From Rachycentron canadum (lineage: Eukaryota; Chordata; Actinopteri; Carangiformes; Rachycentridae), in contig CM076653.1 of assembly GCA_038496675.1 (NCBI GenBank), positions 22,104,252 to 22,168,251 of the forward strand: 64,000 nucleotides of DNA, in the 5' to 3' direction. A program made the position numbers and the translations under genes. A model generated the notes under the pieces. That model was not told the origin of the DNA. It did no database searches and was given only the letters and a program-made list of their open reading frames with translations. Shown piece after piece: positions 49,250 to 60,780 of the stretch; position 1 is the stretch's first letter; every line of letters starts with the position of its first letter.

Positions 49250-50804
49250 GCGCGCGCGTGCATGTGCGTGAGGTAGCGAAACCACCGACCCTGGCATGGC
49301 TGCTCAGTCACTCATATTATACTGTGTGAAAATCAGCCAAGTACACATGAAGTTGTTGTTAAATCAATAAATTGTTAAATCCAACAAATCCCTGCAAGAG
49401 AATGTGTTTAAAATGATGAAGACACAAAAGCATCAGCAGTCGTGGTAAAAGTGAATAAAACTGTAACAGCTACTTTGGATGTTTAAAGAAATTAGAGATT
49501 GGAGTCTCGAAGCCTCTGGTTTGTCAGAGTCACTGAAAAAATGTGAAGGGGAAAGCAGTTTCAGCTTAGCACTTGAACAACCACAGGTAATTGTCCTTGA
49601 GCAAATTTAATCCCCTTATAACACATAGTTTACTTAATTCGCCAGGATTAAATCACAGATAATGTAAAAAGTATTCAAAGTTGTGGAGGAAATTTAAACT
49701 TGATTTTATTATTGTCCTTATTTTGATTGCATGCAGATCATACCATCATCTCACAATATACATACTCACTCAGATGCAGAGAGACCAGCTGAGTTGATGA
49801 AAAAGGTCTTTTATTGAAGTGTAAACCAGTATTCCTCTCCTCCAGGACTTTACAGCTGAGGCCGGCAGAAGGTGTGGGTGGACATGGGCAGCTTAACTCT
49901 CTGTTATACAGCAAGTCAACCAGCTTGTATAACTTTTAAAAGTGCTGCAAGTGTTATATGCCCTTGGATGACACGACAGTCTCATTTTTAGCCTTTTACT
50001 GCAATGCAGTTTAGGTGAAAATAAGGTTGTAGCCTTTGCCTTAAAGCCCCTTATTTACACACTGACAAAGACTAATCTGTGCTTATCCTATAGAGGAATT
50101 GCTCAAATGCAGGATGTAATAGATGCATGATGGGCCTTTTGCAGTAAACACCAATATGCTGCATGGAATTTGTATCTCAGATTACTTTTTGATTTTCCTA
50201 TACATCTTTTCAAATAGTCTTTCCTCCTACTCATACATGTAGAAGATGCAACATGACACAGTGGGAAAAAACTCCAACTTTGGTCAGAGTCAAATGCGGC
50301 TCTTTCTTCCCTCTGAGCCAATGTGATTCTTGTGTCTGAGCCAGTGCTTTATGTTTTAATCACTGTAGTGCCGAGAGCGCAAGCCTACTCCTCCCCTGCA
50401 CTTTTTCAGAACTTTTTTAATTTTGCAGTTTCCTTTTAATTTGTTTTCTCTATAGCTGTGGCTCTTAACCTCATTTTCCAATGATTTGTCTGAGGACAAG
50501 CCACATGCCATTAGCAGGGGAAAAAAAGAAGCTAGAAAAGAAAAAGAAAAAAAAACTTCATTCAATAAGTTTATCTAAAAACTTTCTTTATTAATTTTCT
50601 CTTCCCTTATCCAAGAAAGTGCTTCCTCAATGATAATCCAGCAATCCAGTAAGCCCTCTGGTTTATTGCATTCTTCTAATGAAATGCTCTGATACAGGCA
50701 GACAATCAAAGAGCAGTGCGGTGAAAGGAGAAGCGAGAGGAATGGAAGAGGTAGTTCTGTATGTGAGTCATTTTCAGAGCAGAGCTGAACTTGTTTTTAA
50801 TCTG

Positions 50805-50963
50805 TTAGAGGATGTAGTGAAGGGTCACAGTGTAGGCTGCAGACCATGCAACCAAGACTACAAGGTTGCAGTCCCACCCTTGACCAGCTGACCGTTTCTC
50901 ATCCTCTTTCCCCCACGTTTTCTGGCACTCTGTACAGGATACTGTCCGATAAAGCAGAAATGC
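50805..50963 (+). mobile_element. SINE-like (tRNA-derived type) fragment
   Basis: The order of elements resembles a common fish SINE: a GCAGACCATGCAACCAAGA / AAGGTTGCAGTCCCACCC part similar to a tRNA B-box region, then a pyrimidine-rich TCATCCTCTTTCCCCCAC part, a TCTGGCACTCTGTACAG part and the tail CTGTCCGATAAAGCAGAAA. It is diverged, and the assignment is from memory. Confidence 0.42.
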
Positions 50964-51701
50964 TGCTGCTGTACAAAATAGTGTCTTGAGCAAGAAGCTG
51001 TAGAAACAGATGCCTACTGTTGACATATAAAGGCATGGTGACATCATCAACTCAGACAGAAACTGTTTATCAGAGAGAATACAAAGGTGCAACAGTAGTC
51101 AGTAGTACCCATTTATATAGAATATCAATGGTCTTATCATATCTTTATCTTATGGTCAATTGCTGATAAGACCGATATTGGCATTTAAGACACTGCAGAG
51201 CTTATGAACGATTTAATGTTAGCTTGTGTAGAGATGTTTCCCTGTAGCCTAGAGATGTCTTTTAGTTCTGACCTGTGACACGTGATTTTTTCCAGAGATT
51301 AATTTTGGTCTTTTTATTTTTTTGCATCTTTTCTGCTAATGGGTAAAAGACAAATGAATGATCCTTTTTACGTCTCTACGCAGATGATATACCACTTTAT
51401 ATCATCCCGGACAAACAGTTAGTTCATGTAAGGCACAATCTGGGTGTTTATCCTGTAAAAGACTGCTGAGTCTCATCTCATCCTGACCTTTTCTTATCTC
51501 TTTAATTTCCATTTATCCATCCCTTCATCCTCTCTTGCGCCTGCCTTGATCATCCCAGCACTGTGTGACACCTCTTTTTGTTTGTGTGCATGTTTTTTTT
51601 TTTGTATGTTTGTAATCGTGTGTAGCTGCCATCATTAATGAGTCTCTCTGAACTGCAATGAAACAGTCTTCACTGTGATGATACTGCATCAAATGCACAC
51701 C

Positions 51702-51703
<2 letters not shown>

Positions 51704-51758
<55 letters not shown>
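51704..51758. repeat. (CT)n array, left of the assembly gap
   Basis: A CT dinucleotide array that runs into undetermined bases. Confidence 0.97.
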
Positions 51759-52141
51759 NNNNNNNNNNNNNNNNNNNNNNNNNNNNNNNNNNNNNNNNNN
51801 NNNNNNNNNNNNNNNNNNNNNNNNNNNNNNNNNNNNNNNNNNNNNNNNNNNNNNNNNNNNNNNNNNNNNNNNNNNNNNNNNNNNNNNNNNNNNNNNNNNN
51901 NNNNNNNNNNNNNNNNNNNNNNNNNNNNNNNNNNNNNNNNNNNNNNNNNNNNNNNNNNNNNNNNNNNNNNNNNNNNNNNNNNNNNNNNNNNNNNNNNNNN
52001 NNNNNNNNNNNNNNNNNNNNNNNNNNNNNNNNNNNNNNNNNNNNNNNNNNNNNNNNNNNNNNNNNNNNNNNNNNNNNNNNNNNNNNNNNNNNNNNNNNNN
52101 NNNNNNNNNNNNNNNNNNNNNNNNNNNNNNNNNNNNNNNNN
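51759..52141. other. Assembly gap (383 N)
   Basis: Undetermined bases flanked on both sides by CT repeat. The gap may be estimated rather than true length. Confidence 0.99.

Positions 52142-52193
<52 letters not shown>
52142..52193. repeat. (CT)n array, right of the assembly gap
   Basis: CT repeat resumes immediately after the gap, so the two arrays are probably one long array or two arrays around a short unique segment. Confidence 0.97.
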
Positions 52194-52195
<2 letters not shown>

Positions 52196-53155
52196 CGTCA
52201 ACAGGGTGTGTACCTGCAGAGTCAGAGACTCCCCTCCTTGGTTCCAGACTCCATTAATCATTTAGAGCAAGGATTTCCCTGAAGCCTGCTCTCTCCTCAG
52301 GCAGACACTACGACATCAGGCTGACACAGCCTCAAATTTATCAGACATACAAGAGCCTACTTTAAAAATCCCTCTTATTTGAGGAACATTCAATTCTACT
52401 CAACATTTTTTCTAATGTCTTTAATATTTGCAAATTGGATGTGTGGATGTGATGTACTATTGTTTTCCTGAGAGCCAGGAAGTCTGTGTTGTTGTTGGAT
52501 GTCTTACATTTTGGATAGCATTTCAATCAGCTCTGTCTGAACTCTAAAAGGCACAAGTTATTCATTCCCGTATAATGAATATCCAAGCACTTGACATGCC
52601 GCTCTATCGCAGGTCTGTCATTTAAAGTGTTTAAAAAGTCTCTCTTAAAATAAATGATTTTGAATTTCTATTCAAGGGTTTTTTTTTTTGGTTTTTTTTT
52701 GTTTTTTTTTTTCCACTTTAGCTTCGACCCTGAATGATTGTTCTAAACTCCATCCACCCTCACCTTCTTCAGGAGGTTAGTCTTTGTTAAATGGCTGACA
52801 ATTTGGTTAGAAGTAAACAGCATGGGTAAAGATGATGAGAAACTACGACCCAGGTGGAAAATAACTAGAATGATTCAGTTAATAAAAAACAGAGAAATAA
52901 AGACCAGAGAGGGTTCGTGTAAAATTAACATTGAGCTTTTCTCTGCCAAGCTACTCCCTGGGAAATCCCGACTCAGAGAAGGAATGGAAATTTTTTTGAG
53001 TTTTTATTGACCTTTAACAAATGCATGGCTTCATGTACACGGGACAACTTACTGTTTTTTCCTTGAACACATACCACATACGCACAAGCACGTCCTGACA
53101 CTTACACACACACACACATTTATATGAGTGGCAGGTGCACGAAGGAAAAGTGTGC

Positions 53156-53223
<68 letters not shown>
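53156..53223. repeat. (TG)n microsatellite
   Basis: About 68 bases of nearly perfect TG. Confidence 0.97.
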
Positions 53224-53224
<1 letters not shown>

Positions 53225-55718
53225 TGTGTGTAGGTCTGTCTCCCAGATCATCCGTCTGCATTCCAGGTAATTAGACTGGCCAACAGCTGAGTCCCATTAG
53301 CATTGATTACAGCATTCAGTGTTTCAGAAGAGAAGAGGGAGAAAAGAAAGAGAGCGGGATGTGCATGTACTGTACACACTGAATCTGTTTTTTAGGCATT
53401 GTGCGTGTTATATGTAGGCGTTTGTGTGTGTAATCCCACTACATGGGTTTTTATGTGTTATAGCAGTGCGTCACCATGGTTAGTTGCCTTAGTATCTTGA
53501 CAGTGTAACCTAAGGCCCTCTGCGTTATGAGGGACACAACCGTGATCTGTTTTGCATCTATGACCATAAACACGTGTTTCATATTTTGTGGTACAACTAT
53601 AAAAATGTATTTTCCATAATTGGCTTCCCACAGTGGAAGCTCAGACATTTTACCAGTAAGCCAATTTTGCAATCTTAAACCCAAAATGGATCACAGGCCT
53701 TTGTTCAGTAGAGCCCCGCAAGATAAGAAAGATTGTGTCTTTTCAATGGCTCTAAATGCCGTGTTTGGGTTTTTTGGCACAAAAAAAAAAAACAAAACAA
53801 AACAAAAAAAAAAAAAAGGTACAAGACTGAGCCATAAAGAAGTACCAAGAACCACATAACCACAGGAAATGACACCACTGCTACTCAGCTGTTAGGAATC
53901 AGGCCCACACTCATAAGTTGTGTTTGTGTGGTCAGTCTGGAGAATAAACAAGCACATCTACAACAAAAAAAAACCCAAAAAAACAGCAGGACAAATGTAA
54001 AATTACAACAAGGCGAGGATATTGTTTAGTCTATATCCATAGTGTCTTTTTTACTTATAATTACATTTCAAAAGAAAGCGATTCAATGAATTCACGAGGC
54101 ATTTTGATCTGTATGCAGCCCAGGAAATGTTAACTTAATCCACCCAGAGCTTCTCTGTCTCTCTGTATGTCCACCTCCACTCATTCTCCCTCTGTCTAGC
54201 TTTCTCTTTATGTGCATCTCCCTCTCTTCTATCTGTGTCTGACCCTCCCTGACGGTTTCACTGTCTCAGAATTGTGTGATTGATTCCAGCTCTGGACGGC
54301 TGGCAGACAAGCAGCCTGCACACTGGTGTGCGGCGGGGACTGCACTCTGTTCTGACTCTGTGATGAATTACTGGCCTTTAAATACACACAGTGTGAACAA
54401 AAAAAAAGAGAAGGATAGTATGAGAAGTGGAGAAACCATGTTAGAATTGCTATGAGAAAGAGAGGACAGCAGAGGCAAAAGGGGCTGCAGAGAGAGAGAC
54501 AAACATGTAAATTAATGGTTGAATTTAGTAATAGCTGTATATGTGACTAGAGAATGTGAGAACTGTGTGTGTGTGTGTGTGTGTGTTTGCGTGCGAGCGT
54601 GCACTCACCATTATCTAGACAGGCCTCTCTTATTGCTTTAAATGAGTCATGCAGAGTGTGAAGACGCAGGCAGTGTTGGAAGCCAGAGGGAGGAAAAACG
54701 TTCTGCCCGTCACGAAATTGAATTAAACATTGAAACATAGTCAGTCTCTCACTTAGTCAAGTGTGATGCCATTTCTTTGAATAGTCAGTGTTTCTTTGCC
54801 ACTTCACAGTCAGAGAGTCACAGAGTGGAAAACAGCTTTTCTGCTTCTGAATATTTTCATAAGTATGCCATCACTTGAAAAGCCTATAACCCCAGTTTTA
54901 ATGATCCTTGAGTGTTAGCTCAGTCTTTTAAAGGTTAGCTAAGCTAAATGACCTCCGTAGCCAATTAAATACAGCAAAAAACTGGCGCGGAATTTACAAG
55001 TGCACGGATCAATTTTAGTGTTTTCTTTTTCTGCTTGAAAAGTTGTTATTTCTTGAAAGTTTAAAGGATGTGACTAGAGAGATGAAGTTGCCCTTTTTGT
55101 ATTATTTAGAATGAAACCCTATTCTGTGGACGCATTGAACACACAAATATATGGAGGAAATAACCAGCGTTGGCTCTTCTTGCGAACTTGCAAGAACACT
55201 GACATTACAGTGGCATTTAGCCAAATGCAACATGCAGCAGTGTTTCAGGAATTTTGATTATGTCTAAATATTACCTTCTTTTTTTTTTTTCCTAATATTC
55301 TCACAAAACCCACATAACAGGCAAACGAGTGGAGCCATGCAGCAGACAGCCTGAAAATATACTGTACATGGAAATGATTTAACATGTGGGTGGCGTGTTA
55401 AATCCTGCGTAATTGAAAGAATATACAGCATATGTATAACTGATCAAAATAACATCTTACTTAGACATTTGTGTCATGTTTCTTGTGCTCCCCGCCTACC
55501 ACACAAGTGCAAACACATGGACACTTGGAAGCAGTGGTAGCCAAACACAATGCCCACTAATATGAACTGACCAGAGCATTAAGTGATGAAATAATCAGTA
55601 CCCAGTGTTGATTTCACTGAGCCTGCAGTCATCATGAAAATGGGGAAAAGTGTATATCTCCATGTCTAATGAAACCCTGGGGATTTCAGGGTTTAGGGTT
55701 CATGAAGTATTTATGGCA

Positions 55719-56270
55719 TGTTCATTAAGTATTGATCAAGCCGTTAGAGAGCGTTTAGATACCCAGACAATCATTATGAAAGATTAGAACTTGGCTTGAG
55801 GAAGAGGAAGATGGAGGAAGGCAGAAATGCAGAGAGAGGAAGAGATGGTGGCAAGGGGTGAATGGAAATGAGGGAGAGTAAAGATGTGAATGGTATGAAG
55901 AGGCAAATGGAAGACATGGATGAGGAATAGAGATGCAGGAGGGAAAGGAAAAGAAGGATGTGAAGGGCGAGGAGAAAAATTCTGCTCTTTAAATATTAAT
56001 TAAGCATTCAGATAGCATTTTAGACTGCAAGGCTACCATTATAGGAGATTAGACTTTAATCTGAGGAAGAGGAGGGGCGAATAGCAAGTAGGTAAAAAGG
56101 GAAAGGACAAGAGGAGGAGGGTGAGGTTGAGCATGAGAAAGTAGGAAGTTGAGGTTAGAGAGGAGGTGGGCTGAATAAGGGCAAAGGAGAAGGAAGAATA
56201 GATGGATTAAAAGAGGAAATGAGCAGGATTAAGTGAAAGACAAGCTGGAATGGTAAATGGAGGGAGTCAA
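55719..56270. repeat. Purine-rich block with an internal diverged duplication
   Basis: A segment around 55719-55810 (TATTGATCAAGCC ... GATTAGAACTT ... TGAGGAAGAGG) is paralleled about 266 bases later, around 55993-56073 (TATTAATTAAGCA ... GATTAGACTTT ... TGAGGAAGAGG). Each copy is followed by 150-200 bases of almost pure A/G sequence. Confidence 0.55.
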
Positions 56271-58082
56271 CACATAATGAACAGAAACTCTGATTTCCCT
56301 AATCATATACTACGTCTATGAAAGTGCCCTGCTAGTTGCTCAATGCCTATGTCTACACTTAGTTTTTCCTCATCTTTCCATCCATACATTTTTAATAACC
56401 ACTCGTTGCTGTTCGGGGTTGTGAGAGGCCTTAATGTGTCATTTTCTGATGTGGAGTGTTGCTATTTGAGATGCAAGCGGGATTGCAAAGAAATGTGACA
56501 TTCAAGTGTCGTCTCACCTCATATCCATCCATCTAGCATATAGACTCAGCCGGTGTTTTTCACAGCTATTTAACCATGGCTTTGCCCTCTCTTTACCCTC
56601 TAGCTCTCCGGCAGGTGTTGTGGCATTGCAAGGTAACCAGGAAGTAGCATGATAAGAGGCACAGACCTGCTATAATGATGCAGCAATGAGGTTTAATGGG
56701 GCTGAAAACACAGGCTGACTCGCTGGCAGGCTACACAGTCAGGGAGAGGCACAGTTGGTGTGAAGCTGTTTCCAGCTCATGACAGATGTTACAGAGAGAG
56801 GGGGGCGTGGGGGGTGAGACAAAGAGGCAGAGAGACAAAGAGACAGAGGGAGAGAGGGGACGAAGAGAGAGAGGTGAGTCATTTGCAACAAGCAGAGTGA
56901 GAGGTCGCTGAGAAATAACTTTGTGCAAACGGTAACTTTGAGCAAAGTCAAGCAGAGTTCATTCGCGTGCGGGTGCTCCAAAGCACTTTAGTTCATATCC
57001 CAGTAGTACTTGTGCAAATAAATGTGTTTTACAGCCAACCGCATCTAGAGACGTTCAGGTGGAGTGCGACGTGATTTCAATAACCCCACCATGATGCCCC
57101 TGTTAATTTTGTACCCATCTCACTCTTGATTTCCCTGGATTGAATCAAGATGAATTATACAAAGAAAACCAGGGATTTTCAGATAGGCAGTGGAATAGAC
57201 GACACAGACATGTATCATAATCAGCAACTGGAGGAGTGGAGGAGAGGTTGTGGCATCCCTCTTGTTCGCACAAATCTGCATTCATTTCCCTTGTTACAGT
57301 AACTGCACTGAATGGAAAATGTGTGCAGAAGCAAAACAGCTGACCCACTTTTAGCTGAAATTGGGCAAACCACTGTGAGATTTTGTTTAAGATGTATTGT
57401 CTTTGAATGAAATTAGCTTGTAACCACATTGACCACAGGGATAGGAAATCTTCTGTTTTACCATTTAATCTTTTTATGGCTTTCAAACAAAAAAAACAAA
57501 AAAAAAAAAAAGAAATAGAGAACAGGATTCTGCTTGCGCTGCCTTCATAGAAAGCCAGGGGAACTTCTGCTACATGGAGAATAACTCTAGATTGAAAACC
57601 GAAATTCCTTTCTGTCTCGATGAGCGAGCTATTGTTGGTTATGACAAAGTCCACAGCCACAGTACGAGTGTAAAGCGCAGCAGAGCGTAGCCTCAGGAGT
57701 GCTCTGGAGCTAATTTGTTTGAATGACAAAAGCTCAGCAGCTTGTGATATGGTGATAGATGGGTCTGAGTTTCTCCTGTGATTCCTCTAGTGAAATTCCT
57801 GTAACTTGGATGTCCAAGTGTTAGCCTTATTAGCTTTAGTCAATGTTTCACTGATGAATCTCAAATAATTTTGTGAGCCATAAACCTCTTACTTTTATTG
57901 CCAAGGTTTCTTGTGGCACTCTAAAGTTCCTGTTTTAATTTTCTTGAATGATTGCCCCATTGGACTTTGCTGCAACAAAAATAATATGCAGAAGTATGAT
58001 ATTAGCACTAAAACAGGTGTTGCTTGTCATAATTATTCCTCCTGTTTGAAATGGACAGACCTCTTCCTAATGTGAATCCAAT

Positions 58083-59391
58083 ATACACTGATCGGCCATA
58101 ATATTACAACCGCTTAAGATTGTATAGATGCCCCTTTAGCCAAAATAGCCCTAATCTGTCGAGCCACATGTTTTAAATATGCAGCTGTTCAGCATCTGCT
58201 CAAAAATCAATATTCACTGTCTAAATAATGATCAACCAACCTCAAAATTGCCTTTCATTAAAAAAAGTATGAATAATTATATATTAAATAATTAACATAT
58301 GTCCTATCACAACTACAACCATTTCTGAATAACCACAATGTCTTAGATCCTTTACAATCAGGATTCAGGGCCCTCCACAGCACTGAAACAGCTCTGTTAA
58401 ATGTCACTCATGACCTACTGCTTACTTTTGATTCCAGGAAAAACACCATCATCATCCTACTAGATCTCAGTGCTGATACTGTTGATCATGACATCCTCTT
58501 GACATGTCTTGAACAGTGGGTCCATATTAAGGGCACTGCTTTAAAATGGTTTAGATCCTACCTTCAACAGAACATTTTTAATGGCTATAGACCAGTTTTT
58601 CTCCTCATCTGCCGCTGTTGCCTATGGGATTCCCCATGGTTCCATGCTCGGGCCAGTCCTATTCATTCTGTACATGCTCTTGGAAACATCATCAGAAAAC
58701 AAAATATCCTCTGTCATTTCTATGCTGATGATTCACAGCTGCACCTCACACTAAGATCTAAGGATTCTCTTCAACCTCTTCTGAACTGTTTTAAAGATAT
58801 CAAGGTATGGATGGAAAATAACTTCCTTCAATTAAATAGCAGCAAAACTAAACTTCTTTTATTTGGTCCCTCTAAATCAAGGAAACCTCCAGGCAAGAAT
58901 ACTCGACCTCCTCATCCCACATGTGAAGCCCCATGCAAAAAACATAGGTGCAATCCTTGATTCCAAGCGTTGTCTTAATAAACACATCACCTCCATTGCT
59001 AAAAGTAGTTATTACTACTCACAACTCTGGACTGCAATTCCCTATAGTTAGGCCTTTACTTAGACTCAAGACACATTTTTATTCACTTTTTAGCTCATTA
59101 ACCTTTTAGTTTCTTTGTGTTGTGTTTTTTTTTCCCTTTGGTTTCTTGTTCTGTTGCTGTTCTGTCACTTTGTTTATCTTAATGCTGCATTAAAATGCGC
59201 TCTAGAAATAAAGTTGACTTAAAAGGTAAACGACACGCATGCATGCAAAGTCTCTCACATCCTTACGCTTGCCCATTTCTCCTATTCTTTCCAACACATC
59301 AATTTCAAGAACAAAATATAATACACCCCACCCAATCAATATTATTCACTTCACACATCAGTGGTCATAATGTTATGGCTGATCCATGTAA
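58083..59391 (-). mobile_element. mariner/Tc1-like element, interrupted by an L2-like LINE
   Basis: Terminal inverted repeats face each other: TACACTGATCGGCCATAATA at 58083 and, read on the minus strand from 59391, TACATGGATCAGCCATAACA. On the minus strand the left part reads into a transposase start (MGKRKDVRDF, beginning near 59276). The opposite end carries the transposase C-terminal remnant (near 58130-58180) before the other repeat. The centre, with the catalytic domain, is absent and is occupied by a + strand L2-like LINE (58236-59220). This is a different Tc1-type family from the copies at 23188 and 41902. It is dead. Confidence 0.82.
58236..59220 (+). mobile_element. L2-like non-LTR retrotransposon (3' fragment with RT remnant)
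   Basis: The + strand encodes reverse-transcriptase blocks in order: a degraded NLKIAF segment, LDPLQSGFRALHSTETALLN, an active-site-like LLDLSADTVDHDILL, LKWFRSYLQQ, and FYADDSQLHLTL (58718-58753), which carries the YADD catalytic motif. A KVWMENNFLQLNSSKTKLLL segment follows. The longest open part runs 58499-58960. The 3' end is A/T-rich and finishes with a typical L2 tail ending AAATAAAGTTGACTT at 59220. Frame changes make it non-functional. It sits inside the mariner-like element in the opposite orientation. The clade assignment (L2 rather than a close relative) is from memory. Confidence 0.85.
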
Positions 59392-59429
59392 ATGATGGGG
59401 TCAAAATTCTTTTTCTCTTCTTATATTCT

Positions 59430-60780
59430 TTATAAAGTCTGATGTCAGTAGAGACAAAGTATCTGAACCCCCTCAGTCCTGCAGTGCAGCAAGATGAGAT
59501 GTTGACTTCAGCGCATGCCTCACTCAACAATAGTCCTGAGTGAGTCTAGACTCCTGCCAGGCACAGTCCCAGCTTTTTTGACCAGCTTGTCCAGTCTCTG
59601 TGTGTTCGTGTCTGACATGCTGCTGCCCCATCAGACTGCTGCATAGCAAGGGACACCGGACACTACTGAGTGATAAAACATGTGCACCATTTCACTGCAG
59701 ACGTCAAAGGACCCGAGCTTCCTGAGGAAAAAGAGTTGGCTCTGTCCCTTCCTGTAGATGGCATCCGTGCCCAGGGACCAGTCCTGTTTTACTGTCCATG
59801 TGCAGACCATGGTATTTATAAGTGTGCACCACCTCAATGCCCTGGCTTAAGGGTGGGCCTAGACTTTTGAAATTCAATAACCATCTCCTTAGTCTTGGGG
59901 GTATTCAGAAGGAAGCAGTTCTTGTTGCTCCATTTACAGACGGTTGCCACTGTCAAATCCATTTATGCCTCTTCCTGTCTTTTAGCTGGGTCATCATCTA
60001 CTCCAATATGTAGGCAAACTGTAGAGGGTCTAGAGCATGTTCAATCTGTGGCATTAGAAGGTGGAGAACCAGCCATTCTACTTTATGGTCGGAACAAGAC
60101 ATGATGTTTCCCGGGACCTTTCCTGTTTGTAAACTCAAGTTGAAGATCCTCTGGAGAGGCTCAGTCTGCTGTGTTGCTTTGACAGGATGTAGCCTCCTGA
60201 GTTCCATCCTCACCTCCTCCGCTGTGAAGGGGAGGAGAGTTGAACCTGGTATTACAGGACTTGCAGCTGCTGTCTGAAGGAGATGCCATAAGAGTATAAT
60301 ATAGAATAAGTTGAACTCGTTGGTCCTTTCCAAATCACCTGATGTTTCCTGGCTGTTCTTCTCTTTATAGTCAGTGATGGTCCTCATCCCATTCCACATC
60401 TTTCTAGTGTTGTGCTGCAGCTTCCTCCCTACTTTCTTTTTGTAGTGCTCCTTTGCTTGCTTTAATCTCCTCTACAGCTCATGTTGCACACACTTGAGGC
60501 TCTCTGTCTCCATCCCTGAAGGCCTTCTTTTATTCTGGTTGAAGGATCTTTTCCTGGATGTTGATATTACTGGTGATCCAAGGCTAATTGTTTGGAAAGC
60601 ACTGTACAGCCCTTGTTGGTCCACGCAGAAGTTAAAGTAGAGCATGATGCCATTGTGTGTTGGTCAGTGTCTGTTATCATTTTCCTGAATTGTACATTCA
60701 AATCTGTGCACTCAAAACAGCCCTTTAAAGACTCACTGGCTTCCAGTTCCTGAATGAGCATGTGGTTACAGCCTGCCTCA
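59430..60780 (-). mobile_element. Non-LTR retrotransposon (LINE) fossil with deleted RT palm
   Basis: On the minus strand, from 60780 downward, conserved blocks of a fish LINE appear. They are an endonuclease-RT linker (LKQAKEHYKKKVGRKLQ, MWNGMRTITDYKEK near 60399), the RT finger region (FTAEEVRMELRRLHP, then ALDPLQFAY near 60040-60010), and then directly VCKWSNKNCFLLNTPKTKEM (about 59945-59886). The thumb block YRKGQSQLFFLRKLGSFDVC follows at about 59755-59690. The roughly 130 residues of palm with the catalytic aspartates expected between FAY and the KTKEM block are missing. Several frames are broken. The family is CR1/L2/Rex-like; I do not assign it further. Confidence 0.8.

Noticed and set aside
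51675..52265. 196- and 190-codon frames across the assembly gap
   Set aside because: They consist of CT-repeat translation and undetermined residues.
57145..57729. 194-codon open frame on the minus strand, the longest not built of microsatellite
   Set aside because: It runs through an A-rich tract (poly-Phe/Cys segment) and shows no recognisable domain or gene structure. A frame this long is expected about once by chance in 64 kb of six-frame sequence.
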